From: an uncultured Polaribacter sp.
GTDB taxonomy: Bacteria > Bacteroidota > Bacteroidia > Flavobacteriales > Flavobacteriaceae
Length of the DNA stretch: 64,000 nt
Direction: 5' to 3'
NCBI RefSeq assembly: GCF_947495205.1
Contig: NZ_CANLXV010000001.1
Location: 310,001-374,000 of the forward strand
In this document: in pieces, positions 1-7,962 of the stretch
Position numbering within the stretch: position 1 is the stretch's first letter
Layout of the letters: each line of letters begins with the position of its first letter
Position numbers and translations under genes: made by a program
The notes under the pieces: generated by a model
What the model was told of the DNA's origin: nothing
Database searches by the model: none
What the model saw: only the letters and a program-made list of their open reading frames with translations

Positions 1-418
1 CGATATCCCTGTAGATTTATCAACAGAAGGTATTTACTCTCAAGCCAGATATCTTCCATTAAGTCCAAATGGTACTTGGGATGGAAATAAATATGGTGAT
101 GCGATTAGTTTAGCTATTTACGAACACGATGATATAACAGTTGGTGTTGTTCAAACTAATACTATTTCAATAACAAATACAACAAAGGTATCAGCTAAAT
201 TAACTTTGAGTGAAAAATTTAATGTTGGGGCTGATTTCAGTAATTCTGTAACTAGATCTTCAAGTACAAAAATAACAATTGATGCATCAAAAGATGTTGA
301 ATTAGGAAAAACTGCTACAAATTATTATGAACAAAACTATAATTCGACAAATTTTGGCTTTGGCTATAATAAAACAACTGGAGCTGTAAATACACATTTT
401 GCATTTTATTACGAATAA
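1..418 (+). CDS. C-terminal part of an unrecognised protein, 5' truncated by the window edge
   Basis: The frame is open from base 2 to the TAA at 416-418, giving about 138 residues, so the gene begins outside the window. I do not recognise the family. The visible part is rich in Ser, Thr and Asn. Its second half, from about residue 58, alternates polar and hydrophobic residues (TNTTKVSAKLTLSEKF and onward), which suggests amphipathic beta strands as in secreted or pore-forming beta proteins; that reading is speculative. The protein ends in an aromatic stretch, HFAFYYE. The stop codon is part of the left arm of a palindromic element. The TTG at 206 is not a credible start because the frame continues unbroken upstream of it. 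Confidence 0.6.
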   Translation, partial: DIPVDLSTEGIYSQARYLPLSPNGTWDGNKYGDAISLAIYEHDDITVGVVQTNTISITNTTKVSAKLTLSEKFNVGADFSNSVTRSSSTKITIDASKDVELGKTATNYYEQNYNSTNFGFGYNKTTGAVNTHFAFYYE

Positions 419-508
419 CGGCTACCAACCACGTATATAAAAAATAGCAGTTAAATGCAAACTAAAAAGTTTGTGCTTTTCTGCTACTTTTATATACAAT
501 CAACGTTA
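416..508. repeat. Palindromic element E1 between convergent 3' ends
   Basis: An imperfect inverted repeat of about 93 bp. The outer ends are TAACG and CGTTA, the next arm is GTATATAAAA paired with TTTTATATAC, then AGCAG paired with CTGCT around a central loop. The left arm carries CGGCTACCAAC, shared with E2 at 2488 and, inverted, with E3 near 1099. The outer TAA is the stop codon of the gene to the left, and on the other strand it is the stop codon of the mutS fragment to the right. It could act as a bidirectional terminator, a recombination site or both. Confidence 0.75.
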
Positions 509-592
509 CTTCTTCACCAACATACGCTTAATCTCATTCAATTTCATAAGCGCTTCAAATGGTGTTAAAATATCTATATTATTGGCTAACCT
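506..592 (-). pseudogene. Duplicated 3' end of mutS (about 28 codons)
   Basis: Read on the minus strand, this encodes a peptide ending EALMKLNEIKRMLVKK before TAA. The intact mutS 3' end at 2619-2705 ends EALMKLNEIKRMLVRK. The two copies align over about 85 bp with roughly ten mismatches, several of which change the amino acid (I to F, T to I, T to N, V to L, R to K). There is no start codon and similarity stops near 592. It is therefore a fragment, either left by a duplication or carried in on DNA from a related strain. Confidence 0.85.
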
Positions 593-689
593 TTTAAGCC
601 CCTATTTTTAAAAATCTGCTTTTTAAAAAATTACACTTTTAAAAATTTAATTTCGATATAACTGAATATAAGAAAGTTAACGTTTTACC

Positions 690-738
690 ATCCCTAAATT
701 TGGGGATGGCAGGTGTGTTTTTATGCTTTATATTTACA
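690..738 (+). promoter_or_regulatory. Operator palindrome plus promoter, copy A
   Basis: An 18-bp inverted repeat of the form ATCCCTRAATTTRGGGAT lies at 690-707, followed after about 20 bases by TTATATTTACA. The latter resembles the Bacteroidota -7 element TAnnTTTG. The same layout recurs 300 bp downstream. A palindrome just upstream of the -33 position is where a dimeric activator would bind. No obvious gene follows copy A before copy B. Confidence 0.5.
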
Positions 739-989
739 ATGTTGTTTCTTTTTAATTTTTGTAGAGAATAAATGAATGGATAACAGAACATAAATTAGGG
801 ATTTGCGAACTAATTATAGTTTTAAATGTTTTTTATATTTCACTAGTCTCAAACATTCTTTAAAAACTTAAGTAGTAGCTTATTATTTAATATAAATAAA
901 AATAATTTTTGGTGATAAATGCAACTAATATGGATGGACTATTTGAAAATTTTTTAACACATTGATTTTAAGCGTTTTAATTTTTAAAT

Positions 990-1039
990 ATCCCTGAATT
1001 TAGGGATTGACAACACTGTTTTTATCTGTTATGTTTACA
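990..1039 (+). promoter_or_regulatory. Operator palindrome plus promoter, copy B
   Basis: The palindrome ATCCCTGAATTTAGGGAT lies at 990-1007. It overlaps a -33 TTG (1007-1009), which is followed after 20 bases by TATGTTTA at 1030-1037, a fair match to TAnnTTTG. Transcription would begin near 1042-1045 and run through E3 into the small secreted gene at 1266, giving a leader of about 220 nt. The regulator that binds the palindrome is not evident in this window. Confidence 0.55.
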
Positions 1040-1047
1040 GAAGAAAT

Positions 1048-1111
1048 AATAACACACTTTATAAACGGGATATGATAATTAATTATTTGTTTATAACAGG
1101 TTGGTAGCCAT
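1048..1111. repeat. Palindromic element E3, inverted relative to E1 and E2
   Basis: TTATAAAC at 1059-1066 pairs with GTTTATAA at 1089-1096. The right flank holds GGTTGGTAGCC (1099-1109), the reverse complement of the GGCTACCAACC arm of E1 and close to that of E2. Read on the minus strand the order GGCTACCAAC, TATAAA, loop, TTTATAA, GTTA matches the order in E1 and E2. It sits in the presumed leader of the gene at 1266. Confidence 0.5.
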
Positions 1112-1265
1112 TTGAACCAAGTAAACAGAGTGAATTTAAGACCATCCGATTTACGGAATTAGTAGAAAAAAGAAATATCACCCTCTGGAAAAGTGAAAAA
1201 TAAAAGCCAGCTAATGGTCGAAATCTAACCGCTCAAGACCTAAATGGAGCATAATTTTTTTAAGT

Positions 1266-1547
1266 ATGTTAATTATAACTAAAAATTTAAATTTTAGAAA
1301 AAAACTATTAATTGGTGCTTTTGCTATTTGTGCAATTGGATTTGATTTAAATTATGAATCTGTAAACTCATCAGATAATATACAGGAAGCGAGATTTCTT
1401 GGTATTGGAGTAAAAAAAGATAAAGGATCATGTTTTAGTCCAACAGGTTTAGGAGGTGATGAAATTAGACTTGTTACAAAAAGTTTCACCGTTTTCGGTA
1501 TTCGAGTAGGAAAACATTGGGATGGTGGAACAGAAAAATGTGAGTAA
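1266..1547 (+). CDS. Small secreted protein of unknown function (93 aa)
   Basis: I do not recognise a family. Residues about 11-26 form a basic-then-hydrophobic N-terminal segment (RKKLLIGAFAICAIGF), as in a signal peptide or an export leader. The remaining ~65 residues are small and Gly-rich with two Cys (KGSCFSP and the C-terminal EKCE), which could form one disulfide after export. The overall shape recalls short secreted peptides of Bacteroidota with a conserved leader, such as the NVEALA group, but the defining motif is absent. It is preceded by promoter module B and followed by its own hairpin, so it is probably a single-gene unit. The ATG is the only plausible start; no ribosome binding site is visible, as is normal in this phylum. 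Confidence 0.6.
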   Translation: MLIITKNLNFRKKLLIGAFAICAIGFDLNYESVNSSDNIQEARFLGIGVKKDKGSCFSPTGLGGDEIRLVTKSFTVFGIRVGKHWDGGTEKCE

Positions 1548-1562
1548 AAAGTACTTTAAACC

Positions 1563-1589
1563 AACCACCTAAGTTTGTCTTGGGTGGTT
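1563..1589 (+). terminator. Hairpin terminator after the small secreted gene
   Basis: AACCACCTAAG (1563-1573) pairs with CTTGGGTGGTT (1579-1589) around a 5-nt loop, with one G-U pair. An AT-rich stretch follows. It lies 15 bases after the stop of the 93-residue gene and 20 bases before the next start, so it separates the two genes. Confidence 0.7.
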
Positions 1590-1609
1590 AATTTAATATA
1601 TTATAAATT

Positions 1610-2482
1610 ATGAAAATAAATATAACAATAATGTTTTTTTTATGTCAACTTACTAACCTTTATAGTCAAAAAGTAGAAGGTGTTTTAATTGATGAACTTA
1701 CTTTAGAAAAAATATCGTTCGCTAATATTATGAATGTTAATAATAAATTATATACTTATTCAGATGTAGATGGTCGCTTTTCATTAAAAGCAATAAATAA
1801 TGATACGATAGTTATAAGCCATATAAATTATTATGAAAAAAAAATCATCAAAAAAAACAACAATAGTGACACTACATTTATTTTAAAACCTAAATTTCAT
1901 GAATTAGAAGAAATTATTATAAGTTCCAGTGAAAATAAAGTAGAAAAAATTGGATACAAGAAAGGGAGACATACATTTCCTTTATCACTAAATGTAAATT
2001 ATGCTATACGAATCAACAATAAGAAAACTTTAAAATTAAAAAAAATAGAATTACCAATTAAATCTGATAATAAACTAGAATATGGTGATGAAGGTTTAAT
2101 AACATTACAAATATTTCAAAACATCAATCCAAATAAAATTGAGCTAAAACCATTATCTAGAAAATTTACAGCTAAAGTTAATGTTAATAAAAAGAAACTT
2201 ATTTATGAAATCAAAGATAATTTAATAGTGCCAGATATAGATTTTTATGTTGTAATAGAAAGGGTTATAACTAATAAAACATTTTCTACAAAAAAATACT
2301 ATGGAATAAATCCATCAATTCATTTCGACAGTAAAGGAGTTAAAAACGATGTTTATATTAAGTATAATCATAGTAATAATTGGATGGAATATCAAAATTA
2401 TTTGAAACTAAAAGCTAAAAATACTATATCAATACCATCACCTTTATTTTCATTAAAACTATTTGTAACAAAAGTGGAATAA
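1610..2482 (+). CDS. Secreted carboxypeptidase-regulatory-like domain protein (290 aa)
   Basis: An N-terminal signal peptide (about residues 1-19, ending NLYSQ) is followed by a CarboxypepD_reg-like beta-sandwich domain at about residues 20-95. This carries the typical pattern GVLIDELTLEKISFANI, then a DGRFSLK turn and DTIVISHINYYEK. In Bacteroidota this domain commonly leads TonB-dependent receptors and other surface proteins. Here there is no receptor barrel; the remaining ~190 residues are Lys- and Asn-rich, basic and unrecognised. The gene lies in the accessory island between E3 and E2 and is probably co-inherited with the small secreted gene upstream, though the hairpin between them argues against simple co-transcription. 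Confidence 0.7.
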   Translation: MKINITIMFFLCQLTNLYSQKVEGVLIDELTLEKISFANIMNVNNKLYTYSDVDGRFSLKAINNDTIVISHINYYEKKIIKKNNNSDTTFILKPKFHELEEIIISSSENKVEKIGYKKGRHTFPLSLNVNYAIRINNKKTLKLKKIELPIKSDNKLEYGDEGLITLQIFQNINPNKIELKPLSRKFTAKVNVNKKKLIYEIKDNLIVPDIDFYVVIERVITNKTFSTKKYYGINPSIHFDSKGVKNDVYIKYNHSNNWMEYQNYLKLKAKNTISIPSPLFSLKLFVTKVE

Positions 2483-2487
2483 ATAAA

Positions 2488-2621
2488 AACGGCTACCAAC
2501 ACCGTATAAATTTTATTGCTTTTATTGGCTTATTTTGGAAACTTTTCGCACGCTTTTAATTCAGTAAATATTTACTAACTTTACGCTAAATCAACGCAAC
2601 AAAGTTTATACAACAACGTTA
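2488..2621. repeat. Palindromic element E2 abutting the mutS stop codon
   Basis: The left arm starts AACGGCTACCAACACCG and continues into TATAAA (about 2503-2508). The right arm is TTTATA (2605-2610) followed by CAACAACGTTA, the last bases of which are the reverse of the mutS stop. Both outer arms match E1; the long loop does not. E2 and E1 are each followed immediately by a mutS 3' end, so the repeated unit is palindrome plus mutS end. Confidence 0.7.
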
Positions 2622-5228
2622 CTTCCTCACCAACATACGCTTAATCTCATTCAATTTCATAAGCGCTTCTATAGGCGTTAAAGTATCTATATTTGTAGCC
2701 AATATTTCTTCCCTAATATTTTCTAGTAAAGGATCATCTAACTGAAAAAAGCTGAGTTGTATTTCTTCATGCTGTTCTTGTTTTAAAATGTCTTTAACTT
2801 CTGAGTTTTTATTGTTTTTCTCTAACTTTTCCAAAATTTTATTGGCTCTATGAATTACCATATTTGGCATGCCAGCCAATTTTGCAACATGAATACCAAA
2901 ACTGTGGTTAGAGCCACCAGAAACCAATTTACGCAAGAAAATAATATTGTCTTCTAATTCTTTTACAGACACATTAAAGTTTTTAATGCGCTCAAAAGTA
3001 GTAGTCATTTCGTTTAATTCGTGATAATGGGTGGCAAACAATGTTTTTGCTTGGGTTGGGTGCTCATGCAGAAACTCAGAAATGGCCCAAGCAATAGAAA
3101 TACCGTCATAAGTAGAGGTTCCTCTACCAATTTCATCTAACAAAATTAAACTGCGCTCAGAAACGTTATTTAAGATAGATGCTGTTTCATTCATTTCTAC
3201 CATAAACGTAGATTCGCCCATAGAAATGTTATCACTAGCGCCAACTCTAGTAAAAATTTTATCTACAATACCAATTTTTGCATTTTGTGCAGGTACATAA
3301 CTTCCCATTTGCGCAAGTAAAACAATTAATGCAGTTTGGCGCAAAATAGCAGATTTACCAGACATGTTGGGTCCAGTAATCATAATAATTTGCTGTAGAT
3401 TTCTGTTTAACACCACATCATTTGCAATGTAGGTTTGATCTATAGGCAATTGTTTTTCAATAACAGGATGTCTTCCGTTTTTAATGTCTAAATCTGTAGA
3501 TTCATCCATAATAGGTCGCACATAATTGTGGTCTATTGCTAAAACCGAAAAAGACAATAAACAATCAATTTTTGCAATAACTTGCGCATTTTCTTGTACT
3601 TTTTGCACAAAACCAATAATATATTGCAATAATTTAGAAAAAATGTCCTGCTCTAATTTGGCAATTTTTTCTTCTGCACCTAAAATTTTGGTTTCGTATT
3701 CTTTAAGTTCTTCAGTAATGTAACGTTCTGCAGAAACCAGGGTTTGTTTTCTGATCCATTCTTCAGGAACTTTGTCTTTGTGTGTATTTCTAACTTCTAT
3801 ATAATACCCAAAAACGTTGTTAAATGCAATTTTTAAACTGCTAATACCTGTGGCTTCAGTTTCACGTTTTAGCATGTTGTCTAAATATGTTTTTCCAGAA
3901 GTAGAAATGGCACGTAAATCGTCTAATTCTTGGTGTACATTGTTGGCAATTGCATTTCCTTTATTGATGTTTACAGGAGCGTCGTCAAACAAAGTTTCAG
4001 AAATTTTAGCAATTAAAACGTCGCAAGAATGTAGTTGCTTACCCAGTTCTTGTACCGCTTTATTTTTACTTTTTTCAGCTTCATTTTTAATTGGTAAAAT
4101 GGCTTTTAAAGAATCTTTTAAAATTACAATTTCTCTAGGTGATGCTTTGCCAGTAGCCACTTTAGAAATTAACCTTTCTAAGTCAGATATTTGTTTGAGT
4201 TGATAGGTTACTGTTTTTGAAAAATCATCTGAATCTATAAAAAACTTCACCAATTCATGGCGATTTTTAATTTCATCAATATTTTTTAAAGGCAGTGCCA
4301 ACCAACGTTTTAATAAACGACCGCCCATTGGCGAAATGGTTTTATCTATAACATCTAAAAGCGTAACTGCATTTACAGAATTAGGATTGTACAATTCTAA
4401 ATTTCTAACCGTAAAACGGTCCATCCAAACATAATTATCTTCTGCAATTCTGCGAATAGATTGTATGTGTTTTAGTTGGTTGTGTTGGGTTTCAGATAAA
4501 TAATACAAAACTGCACCAGCAGCAATAATTCCGTTTTTAACTTCTTCTATTCCAAAGCCTTTTAAACTTTTTACTTCAAAATGATTTTGTAAAGTTTCAT
4601 TGGCATATTCCTTTTGAAAAACCCAATCATCCAAATAAAAAGTGTAGTATCTGTTTTCAAACAATTCTAAAAATTGTTGCTTGTTTTGCTTTTGAACTAA
4701 TACTTCACTTGGAGAAAAATTTTGGAGTAATTTATCTATATATTCTGCAGTTCCTTGTGCAACCAAATATTCACCTGTAGACACATCTAAAAAAGAAATT
4801 CCCAACAAATTTTTGTTGAAATGTACTGCCGCTAAAAAGTTATTCTTTTTGGTTTGTAAAACTTCATCATTTAAAGAAACACCAGGTGTAACCAATTCTG
4901 TAACACCACGTTTTACAATGGTTTTGGTCATTTTTGGATCTTCTAACTGATCACAAATAGCAACACGCATACCAGCTTTTACCAATTTTGGCAAATACGT
5001 ATTTAAAGAATGATGAGGAAAACCTGCTAACGCAGTTTCAGAATCTGAACCAGCGCCTCTTTTTGTAAGCGTAATGCCTAAAACCCCAGCTGCTTTTATG
5101 GCATCTTCACCAAAAGTTTCGTAGAAATCTCCTACACGAAACAACAACATAGCATCAGGATATTTATTCTTGATGGCATTGTATTGTTTCATTAAAGGAG
5201 TTACCTTTTTCGCTTTTGATTTTGCCAA
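2619..5228 (-). CDS. mutS: DNA mismatch repair protein MutS
   Basis: Full-length MutS (869 aa; the family is usually 850-890). It recognises mismatches and small loops and, with MutL, starts strand-specific repair. The mismatch-reading motif GDFYETF places Phe36 and Glu38 near the N-terminus. The core and clamp domains follow, then the ATPase with Walker A GPNMSGKS at residues 619-626 and Walker B LLDEIGRGTS around Asp698-Glu699. The C-terminus is a helix-turn-helix dimer region ending MLVRK. The start is ATG with MAKSKAKKVTPLMKQY, the usual opening. The gene is monocistronic and divergent from a TrmH-type gene. Its 3' end is duplicated 2.1 kb downstream and abuts palindromic element E2. Confidence 0.98.
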   Translation of the reverse strand: MAKSKAKKVTPLMKQYNAIKNKYPDAMLLFRVGDFYETFGEDAIKAAGVLGITLTKRGAGSDSETALAGFPHHSLNTYLPKLVKAGMRVAICDQLEDPKMTKTIVKRGVTELVTPGVSLNDEVLQTKKNNFLAAVHFNKNLLGISFLDVSTGEYLVAQGTAEYIDKLLQNFSPSEVLVQKQNKQQFLELFENRYYTFYLDDWVFQKEYANETLQNHFEVKSLKGFGIEEVKNGIIAAGAVLYYLSETQHNQLKHIQSIRRIAEDNYVWMDRFTVRNLELYNPNSVNAVTLLDVIDKTISPMGGRLLKRWLALPLKNIDEIKNRHELVKFFIDSDDFSKTVTYQLKQISDLERLISKVATGKASPREIVILKDSLKAILPIKNEAEKSKNKAVQELGKQLHSCDVLIAKISETLFDDAPVNINKGNAIANNVHQELDDLRAISTSGKTYLDNMLKRETEATGISSLKIAFNNVFGYYIEVRNTHKDKVPEEWIRKQTLVSAERYITEELKEYETKILGAEEKIAKLEQDIFSKLLQYIIGFVQKVQENAQVIAKIDCLLSFSVLAIDHNYVRPIMDESTDLDIKNGRHPVIEKQLPIDQTYIANDVVLNRNLQQIIMITGPNMSGKSAILRQTALIVLLAQMGSYVPAQNAKIGIVDKIFTRVGASDNISMGESTFMVEMNETASILNNVSERSLILLDEIGRGTSTYDGISIAWAISEFLHEHPTQAKTLFATHYHELNEMTTTFERIKNFNVSVKELEDNIIFLRKLVSGGSNHSFGIHVAKLAGMPNMVIHRANKILEKLEKNNKNSEVKDILKQEQHEEIQLSFFQLDDPLLENIREEILATNIDTLTPIEALMKLNEIKRMLVRK

Positions 5229-5346
5229 GTTTTTGGAAATTTTCAGTTAGTTTTGCGAAGATATAAAATATAGTTGTTAGTGTTTAGTTTTTGGTTATTA
5301 GTTCGTATACCATCAACTAAAAACCACAAACCAATAACTAAAAATT

Positions 5347-5874
5347 ATGAGAAAACTAAAAAATAGCGAATTAGGTAGAATTTCTGTTGAAGAATTTAAA
5401 ACGGTAAAAAAAACACCTTTAATAATTGTTTTAGATAACATTAGAAGTTTAAACAATATTGGCTCTGTTTTTAGAACTTCTGATGCTTTTTTAATTGAAA
5501 AAATATATTTGTGTGGCATTTGTGCAACTCCGCCCAATAAAGAAATTCATAAAACGGCTTTGGGTGCCACAGAATCTGTAGCTTGGGAATATGTAGAAGA
5601 CACGTTGACTTTAGTTGAAAAATTAAAAGCAGAAAATGTAAAAGTTTTAGCAATAGAACAAGCAGAAAACTCAACAAAACTAGATACTTTTTATCCGGAG
5701 AAAACAGAAAAATATGCAATTGTAATGGGTAATGAGGTAAAAGGTGTGCAGCAAGATGTGGTAAATGCTAGTGATTTGTGTATCGAAATACCACAATTGG
5801 GTACCAAACATTCTTTAAACATTGCTGTAACTACTGGTGTTGTTATTTGGGATTTGTTTCAAAAAATGAAATAA
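5347..5874 (+). CDS. TrmH/SpoU-family RNA 2'-O-methyltransferase
   Basis: A 175-residue SPOUT methyltransferase that transfers methyl from S-adenosylmethionine to a ribose 2'-OH in tRNA or rRNA. Motif 1 is NIRSLNNIGSVFRTSDAF (about residues 31-48), motif 2 is IVMGNEVKGV (about 124-133) and motif 3 is IEIPQLGTKHSLNIAVTTG near the C-terminus, which together form the knotted AdoMet site. It lacks the N-terminal L30-like substrate domain of RlmB, so it is the minimal type, and the exact target nucleotide cannot be read from sequence. The gene is divergent from mutS, with a low-complexity spacer between that shares words with the atpA-atpG spacer. Confidence 0.9.
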   Translation: MRKLKNSELGRISVEEFKTVKKTPLIIVLDNIRSLNNIGSVFRTSDAFLIEKIYLCGICATPPNKEIHKTALGATESVAWEYVEDTLTLVEKLKAENVKVLAIEQAENSTKLDTFYPEKTEKYAIVMGNEVKGVQQDVVNASDLCIEIPQLGTKHSLNIAVTTGVVIWDLFQKMK

Positions 5875-5991
5875 AAACCTTTTTTTTTGACTATTTTTTA
5901 TATTTTTAAGGTTTTCAATAAAATTTTGAATAATGCCAATAAAATGCCCCGGTTTAAAACATTTTGTTAAATTTTTTTATTACGCAAAAAC

Positions 5992-7962
5992 GTGAAAAAT
6001 TTAGGACACGCCTGCGCGTTAACTTTTTTGTTTTTCTTTGTTTTTTTACAATCTTTTAATTTGTTTTCGCAAAAAAAAGATTCTATTGTTTTCTATTTAG
6101 ATAATGCCAAAAAAGAAAAGAAATTTTTATACTTAAAAAGAGCCATTGCGCTTTCAGAAAATTTAAAGCATGACTCGCTTATTAAGCAAACTTCTATAGC
6201 CCTTGCCAGAGCTAGTTATTTTGCCAAAGATACCACAGGATTAATTTTTTCAAAAAACACGCTTTTAAAACACTTTCAAGAAAGTAAAGACTCTTTTTCT
6301 TTAGCAAAAGCATTTCATATTGCTGCTATAAATCATAAACTTAAAAATAATTTAGATAGTAGTTTTTATTATTACCAAGAATCAAAAAACATTTTTGTGG
6401 GTTTAAAAGATTCTGTAGAAGTTGGTAGAAGGTTTTTGTCAATGGCAGTTCTTCAAGTAAAAGAACTCGATTATTCAGGTAGTGAAACAACTGCTGTAGA
6501 AGGTTTAAAGTTTATAGAGCCTTCAAGACAAAAAGAATACAGAACTTTAATTTCTTTATACCAAACTTTAGGAAACGCTTTGGGCCATTTAAACAGGCCA
6601 AAAGAATCTAGAGCATATTATATAAAGGCAAGAGAAATGGCAAAGTTTAATCCTGTAAAAAATAGAAGAGAAATAAATTATTTAAATCTTTACAACAATA
6701 TTGGTTTAACCTATGTAGATGAAGGTAATTTTGAGCAAGCAATTGCATTTTTTAAAGAAGGTTTACAGTTTGATAGTATTGCTGTAAAATACCCAAGACA
6801 ATATCAAAATTTACTTGGAGGTTTGTCTACTGTATATTTTAAACAAGGAAAAACAGCAGCAGCTATAAAAGGATATAAAACAGTTTTAGAAGGCAGAAAA
6901 AAAATTAATTATGTTTATGGAGAAAGTGTTTCTCATAGCCTTTTAGCAGAAGCATATATAAAAACAGAACAATATAATTTGGCAAAAAAACATGCCAAAA
7001 TAGGTTTAAAGTTAGGAAAACAAACAAGAAATAATGAACAAGTTTTAGAATGTTTAGAATTTTTAACAACCTTAACTACAGGAAACACCTCTAAAAAGTA
7101 CTTTAAAGATTATGTTTATTTAAAAGATAGTTTGTTTTCTAGAGAAAGAACAAGAAAAAATCAGTTTGCAAAGCTTAGGTATGAAACTGAAAAAAAAGAC
7201 CAGGAAAATATAATTTTAAAACAAGAAAATCAACGTAAAGAATTGCTCTTAGAAAGCGAAAAACAACAAAAAACAATTGGCTGGTTATTTGCAGGAGCAG
7301 GTATTCTTTTTATTGGTTTTGGTACAAGTGTTGTTGCAAGTAGAAGAAAAAAGTTTTTGTTTGAGGCAAAATTAGCACAAGTAGAAGTTAGAGAAAAAGA
7401 ACGCCAACAAATTGCAAAATCTTTACATGACGAGGTTGCTGGAGATATAAGAATGTTGCATTTAAAATTAACAAAAACAAAACAAATAGAAGAAGCACAA
7501 AGTTTAGATACTATTAAAGAAAACGTCCGTAATTTATCGCACCAATTAAGTAGCGAGAGCTTTGATAAAGTTTCTTTTAAAGACCAAATTATTAATTTAG
7601 TTGCAGATTATTTTGAATTCGATTTTAGAATAAAAATAGAAGCTATAGATACTGTAAATTGGAAAGAAATTAACAATTCTATTAAAAGAACCCTGTTTTT
7701 AGCAGTAAGAGAAAGTATACAAAATGCAAAAAAATATGCTAAAGCCAAAACCATAATTTTACATTTTAGCGAAACAAAAAAAATAGTTTTTTTAAAGATT
7801 ACAGATAATGGAATAGGTTTTAATACCAAGGCTAAGCAAACAGGTATTGGTTTAAAAAATATGCAAGAACGTATAGAGGAAATTAGTGGAAAATTTTCTA
7901 TTGAAAGTGAATTGGAAAAAGGAACAAAAATTAGTTTAGAAATCCCTAAAAATGGAAACTAA
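5992..7962 (+). CDS. TPR-containing sensor histidine kinase (HisKA_3 type)
   Basis: 656 residues. A signal sequence (about 1-27) is followed by a periplasmic array of tetratricopeptide repeats to about residue 370, a coiled coil rich in Lys and Glu, one membrane helix at about 428-447 (IGWLFAGAGILFIGFG), then a cytoplasmic kinase. The phospho-acceptor is His479 in KSLHDEVAGDI. The N box is AVRESIQNAKKYAK and the G boxes are DNGIGF and GIGLKNMQER, typical of NarL-partner kinases. The start is GTG; no in-frame ATG lies near, and the GTG gives a full signal peptide. It overlaps the response regulator by 11 bases, so the two are coupled. The ligand sensed by the TPR domain is unknown. Confidence 0.9.
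   Translation: MKNLGHACALTFLFFFVFLQSFNLFSQKKDSIVFYLDNAKKEKKFLYLKRAIALSENLKHDSLIKQTSIALARASYFAKDTTGLIFSKNTLLKHFQESKDSFSLAKAFHIAAINHKLKNNLDSSFYYYQESKNIFVGLKDSVEVGRRFLSMAVLQVKELDYSGSETTAVEGLKFIEPSRQKEYRTLISLYQTLGNALGHLNRPKESRAYYIKAREMAKFNPVKNRREINYLNLYNNIGLTYVDEGNFEQAIAFFKEGLQFDSIAVKYPRQYQNLLGGLSTVYFKQGKTAAAIKGYKTVLEGRKKINYVYGESVSHSLLAEAYIKTEQYNLAKKHAKIGLKLGKQTRNNEQVLECLEFLTTLTTGNTSKKYFKDYVYLKDSLFSRERTRKNQFAKLRYETEKKDQENIILKQENQRKELLLESEKQQKTIGWLFAGAGILFIGFGTSVVASRRKKFLFEAKLAQVEVREKERQQIAKSLHDEVAGDIRMLHLKLTKTKQIEEAQSLDTIKENVRNLSHQLSSESFDKVSFKDQIINLVADYFEFDFRIKIEAIDTVNWKEINNSIKRTLFLAVRESIQNAKKYAKAKTIILHFSETKKIVFLKITDNGIGFNTKAKQTGIGLKNMQERIEEISGKFSIESELEKGTKISLEIPKNGN

Larger units (their letters stand above)
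593..1265. other. Long AT-rich gap inside the accessory island
   Basis: This 673-base stretch holds no convincing gene. It contains two near-identical operator/promoter modules (690-738 and 990-1039), palindromic element E3 (about 1048-1111), and a short stop-bounded open stretch of about 31 codons at 1109-1204 (containing FKTIRFTELVEKRN) followed by a further short one. The last two look like a decayed coding remnant that I cannot identify. Very AT-rich runs at 600-660 and 830-985 show nothing recognisable. Confidence 0.5.

Noticed and set aside
416..2621. True integron with attC sites
   Set aside because: Palindrome ends do not carry the canonical GTTRRRY and RYYYAAC sites and there is no integrase in the window, so I report only a resemblance.
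3526..4203. Plus-strand open frames inside mutS
   Set aside because: They are antisense shadows of a clearly coding mutS frame, with no family resemblance.
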